The position numbers and the translations under genes were made by a program. A DNA stretch of 6,696 nt from Chloroflexi bacterium RBG_19FT_COMBO_55_16 (lineage in GTDB: Bacteria > Chloroflexota > Anaerolineae > Anaerolineales > UBA4823): the NCBI GenBank assembly GCA_001795335.1, contig MGOK01000085.1:1-6696 (forward strand), written 5' to 3'. Positions within the stretch are counted from its first letter, which is position 1; each line of letters begins with the position of its first letter. Below the pieces are notes generated by a model. The model saw only the letters and a program-made list of their open reading frames with translations, made no database searches and had not been told where the DNA came from. This document shows, in pieces, positions 4,099 to 6,696 of the stretch.

Positions 4099-6696
4099 AT
4101 GGATAATCCATTGAAGGCTTTGCAATCTCTTGGACAATCCATCTGGTATGACAACTTACGCCGGGCTATGCTGACCTCCGGCGAGCTGCAACGCCTGGTC
4201 GACCAGGGTGTAACGGGGGTGACCTCAAATCCAACTATCTTCGAGAAAGCCATTGCCGGGAGCATGGATTATGATGCTGCCCTGGATTCATTCGTACAAC
4301 AAGGGTACAGTCCAGAGACGATCTACGAGGCGTTAGTCTTGGAGGACATCCGGGGCGCTGCGGATGTGCTCAGACCTGTCTTTGATCGCACGGGGGGAAG
4401 CGATGGCTTCGTGAGCCTGGAGGTACGTCCTACCCTGGCGTACGATACGCATGGCACCATCAACGAAGCCCGGCGCCTGTTTACTGCTCTAGACCGCCCG
4501 AACGTTATGATCAAGGTCCCCGCAACGCCGGAGGGAATCCCCGCCATTAAAGCCCTGATAGCTGACGGGATCAACATCAATATCACGTTGATCTTCTCCC
4601 TCAGCCAGTATGAGGCTGTAGCCGATGCCTATCTGTCCGGACTGGAAAAACGGCTTGCCTCCGGGCAAGATATACGCGACATCGCTTCTGTGGCTTCCTT
4701 TTTCGTCAGCCGGGTGGATACCGCTGTCAATCGGGAACTGGAAAGGATCGGCGTCTCCGACTTGCAGGGCAAGATCGCAATTGCCAATGCCAAGATCGCC
4801 TATGCCCGCTTTCGGGAAATCTTCACCAGCACACGGTGGGAGAAACTCGCTACACTGGGTGGACGGGTGCAACGACCGCTATGGGCCAGCACCGGGACGA
4901 AAAACCCTCACTATCCCGATACCCTGTACGTGGAGAGCCTGATCGGGCCTGAAACGGTCAATACCGTACCGCCTGCCACCTTGGACGCCTTCCGCGACCA
5001 CGGTCGGGTCTCCCGGACCTTGGAGGAGGGTCTGGCAACCGCAAAGGATCAAATGACCCGCCTGGCCAAGCTGGGTATCGACCTGGAGACCATCACTGCG
5101 GAAATACAGACAGAAGGCGTGGCATCCTTCGCTAAATCCTTTGAGTCCTTAATTGGCAGCATCGCCGCAAAACGAGAGCAACTTCGCTTAAACTGGTCTC
5201 CGATCTCGGCGGAACTTGGCGGCTACCAGGCAAGCGTGGACTCCGCCCTGGCTGAGATGGAACAAGAGCGGGTCATGGCGCGCCTGTGGGCGCATGACTA
5301 TACCCTTTGGAGGCCTGAACCGACAGAGATCACCAACCGCCTGGGGTGGCTGCACACAGTAGAAGTTATGCAGGAAGCATTGCCGAAATTATCCGCTTTT
5401 GTTGATGCTGTGCGAAGCGATGGTTATACCCATGCCCTTCTGCTCGGGATGGGTGGCTCGAGCCTGGCCCCGGAGGTTTTCCGCAAGACGTTTGGTGTGA
5501 AAGATGGGTACCTGGACTTGGCAGTTTTGGACAGCACCGATCCTGGAGCGGTCCTGGCTTTTGCCGAAGGACTCGATCTCACCAAAACGTTGTTTATCGT
5601 TTCGACCAAATCGGGCGGTACAGTCGAAACGCTTTCGTTCTTTAAATACTTCTATAATCGAGTTGCAGACTCTATAGTAAAAGGCCGCGCCGGAGAGCAT
5701 TTCATCGCCATCACCGACCCAGGCAGCCAGCTGGTCGATACGGCTGATCAATATAAATTCCGCACTGCCTTTCTGAACGACCCGAATATCGGCGGGCGTT
5801 ACTCAGCCCTGTCTTACTTCGGCCTGGTTCCGGCTGCCCTGGTCGGGGTTGACTTGGAGACCCTGCTCGATCGGGCGCACACGGCGGCATGCAATTGTGA
5901 TAGCTATAATTACCCGATAGGCGGCGACAATCTTGGGGCGCGCCTGGGGGCTGTTCTGGGAGAATTAGCCATAGCTGGGCGCGATAAATTAACCTTGATC
6001 GCTTCCCCAATCATCGCCAGCATCGCGGATTGGGTAGAACAGCTGATCGCCGAAAGCACCGGTAAGGAAGGCAAAGGTATCCTGCCTGTCGTTGGGGAAC
6101 CATTGGAAAGATTAACAGAGTACGGAGCTGACCGCCTTTTTGTGCACCTGCGCCTGGAGGGCGATGACTCTCAGGATACTGGACTGCAATCTGTGGAAGA
6201 CGAAGGCCATCCAGTTGTACGACTGAGGCTGAAGGACGTTTATGATTTGGGTGGGCAGTTCTTCTTGTGGGAGATGGCGACTGCTGTGGCCGGTTATCGG
6301 CTGGGGATCAACCCATTCGACCAGCCTGACGTTGAGGCGGCTAAGGTCCTTGCGCGCAAAATGGTCGCTGCTTATCAGGCCACCGGCAAGCTCCCTGAGC
6401 CTAATCCTACCCTGGTAGCTGATGGTATTGCTGTTTATGCCGACGATACAACCATGAGAGAAACTCTCGAGTCCGGAGACTCACCCGGGGAGATGTTGAG
6501 AGCGTTTGTGGATCAGGCCCAGCCAGGGGATTATATTGCCATTCAAGCATACGTTCAGCCGACCGTGGAAACTAATGCAGCCTTGCACGGCCTACGCACC
6601 CAGCTGCGCGTCCACACCAAGCTGGCGACCACGGTTGGCTATGGCCCACGCTACCTGCATTCCACGGGTCAACTGCACAAGGGCGATGCTGGCCGC
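4099..6696 (+). CDS. tal-pgi: Bifunctional transaldolase / glucose-6-phosphate isomerase (3' end outside window)
   Basis: 866 codons are open to the window edge. Fusions of this type are usually about 930-950 residues, so only the last few dozen residues are missing. The transaldolase half (about 1-370) has GVTSNPTIFEK (40-50), the Schiff-base Lys139 in MIKVPAT, INITLIFSLSQY, and WASTGTKNP (262-270). The isomerase half (about 385 onward) has LGMGGSSLAPE (449-459), the sugar-phosphate loop STKSGGTVET (502-511), DPNIGGRYS (561-569) with catalytic-type Arg567, EQLIAESTGKEGKG (647-660), NPFDQPDVEAAK (738-749) with catalytic-type Lys749, and the typical late motif YGPRYLHSTGQLHKG near the edge. 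It interconverts glucose 6-phosphate and fructose 6-phosphate and exchanges the dihydroxyacetone unit between sedoheptulose 7-phosphate and glyceraldehyde 3-phosphate, all in the cytoplasm. No frameshift is visible and both active sites look intact. It starts 5 nt after the glk stop (ATG 4090, overlapping that stop as ATGA, is the alternative). Oxidative pentose phosphate genes are the expected next neighbours (inference). Confidence 0.95.
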   Translation, partial: MDNPLKALQSLGQSIWYDNLRRAMLTSGELQRLVDQGVTGVTSNPTIFEKAIAGSMDYDAALDSFVQQGYSPETIYEALVLEDIRGAADVLRPVFDRTGGSDGFVSLEVRPTLAYDTHGTINEARRLFTALDRPNVMIKVPATPEGIPAIKALIADGININITLIFSLSQYEAVADAYLSGLEKRLASGQDIRDIASVASFFVSRVDTAVNRELERIGVSDLQGKIAIANAKIAYARFREIFTSTRWEKLATLGGRVQRPLWASTGTKNPHYPDTLYVESLIGPETVNTVPPATLDAFRDHGRVSRTLEEGLATAKDQMTRLAKLGIDLETITAEIQTEGVASFAKSFESLIGSIAAKREQLRLNWSPISAELGGYQASVDSALAEMEQERVMARLWAHDYTLWRPEPTEITNRLGWLHTVEVMQEALPKLSAFVDAVRSDGYTHALLLGMGGSSLAPEVFRKTFGVKDGYLDLAVLDSTDPGAVLAFAEGLDLTKTLFIVSTKSGGTVETLSFFKYFYNRVADSIVKGRAGEHFIAITDPGSQLVDTADQYKFRTAFLNDPNIGGRYSALSYFGLVPAALVGVDLETLLDRAHTAACNCDSYNYPIGGDNLGARLGAVLGELAIAGRDKLTLIASPIIASIADWVEQLIAESTGKEGKGILPVVGEPLERLTEYGADRLFVHLRLEGDDSQDTGLQSVEDEGHPVVRLRLKDVYDLGGQFFLWEMATAVAGYRLGINPFDQPDVEAAKVLARKMVAAYQATGKLPEPNPTLVADGIAVYADDTTMRETLESGDSPGEMLRAFVDQAQPGDYIAIQAYVQPTVETNAALHGLRTQLRVHTKLATTVGYGPRYLHSTGQLHKGDAGR

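Noticed and set aside
4489..4942. Frames of 127 codons (minus, 4489-4872) and 105 codons (plus, 4625-4942)
   Set aside because: Both lie wholly within the transaldolase half of the Tal-Pgi fusion, whose own frame carries all conserved motifs.

Overview
The window looks like a chromosomal piece of a free-living bacterium, most plausibly a Chloroflexota (Anaerolineae-like) member. This is inferred from the encoded proteins: a transaldolase/glucose-6-phosphate isomerase fusion, a cytoplasmic bacterial/archaeal-type GH15 enzyme and a Glk-type glucokinase in one operon. No rRNA or other definitive marker is present, so the phylum call is tentative. GC content looks moderate and even by eye, with no insertion sequence, tRNA, CRISPR array or phage gene, so nothing points to recent transfer.

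Layout. Positions 1-574 are on the minus strand: a small thioredoxin (209-574) whose stop overlaps by 8 nt the start of a second, unrecognised gene (216 down to 1) that leaves the window at its left edge. Positions 575-719 form a short divergent regulatory region with two mirrored copies of the same 12-nt ribosome-binding leader and a perfect 8+8 bp inverted repeat. From 720 to the right edge everything is on the plus strand and packed as one operon: GH15 glucoamylase-family enzyme (720-2741), stand-alone CBM48 glycogen-binding protein (2769-3083), glucokinase (3092-4093, or from GTG 3080), and a Tal-Pgi fusion (4099 to beyond 6696) that lacks only its last few dozen residues here.

How the genes fit together. 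The GH15 enzyme has no signal peptide and should release glucose from intracellular glycogen or malto-oligosaccharides. The CBM48 protein could hold enzyme or substrate at the glycogen particle. Glucokinase converts the free glucose to glucose 6-phosphate. Tal-Pgi interconverts glucose 6-phosphate and fructose 6-phosphate and carries out the transaldolase step of the pentose phosphate pathway. The cluster therefore reads as a hydrolytic glycogen-to-hexose/pentose-phosphate module, and zwf/gnd-type genes would be expected just downstream (inference). Every plus-strand gene has a visible Shine-Dalgarno sequence, and the last junctions are close enough for translational coupling.

The individual families are known. 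The least described parts are the isolated CBM48 protein, its operon setting, the unrecognised gene coupled to thioredoxin, and the inverted repeat in the divergent promoter region.
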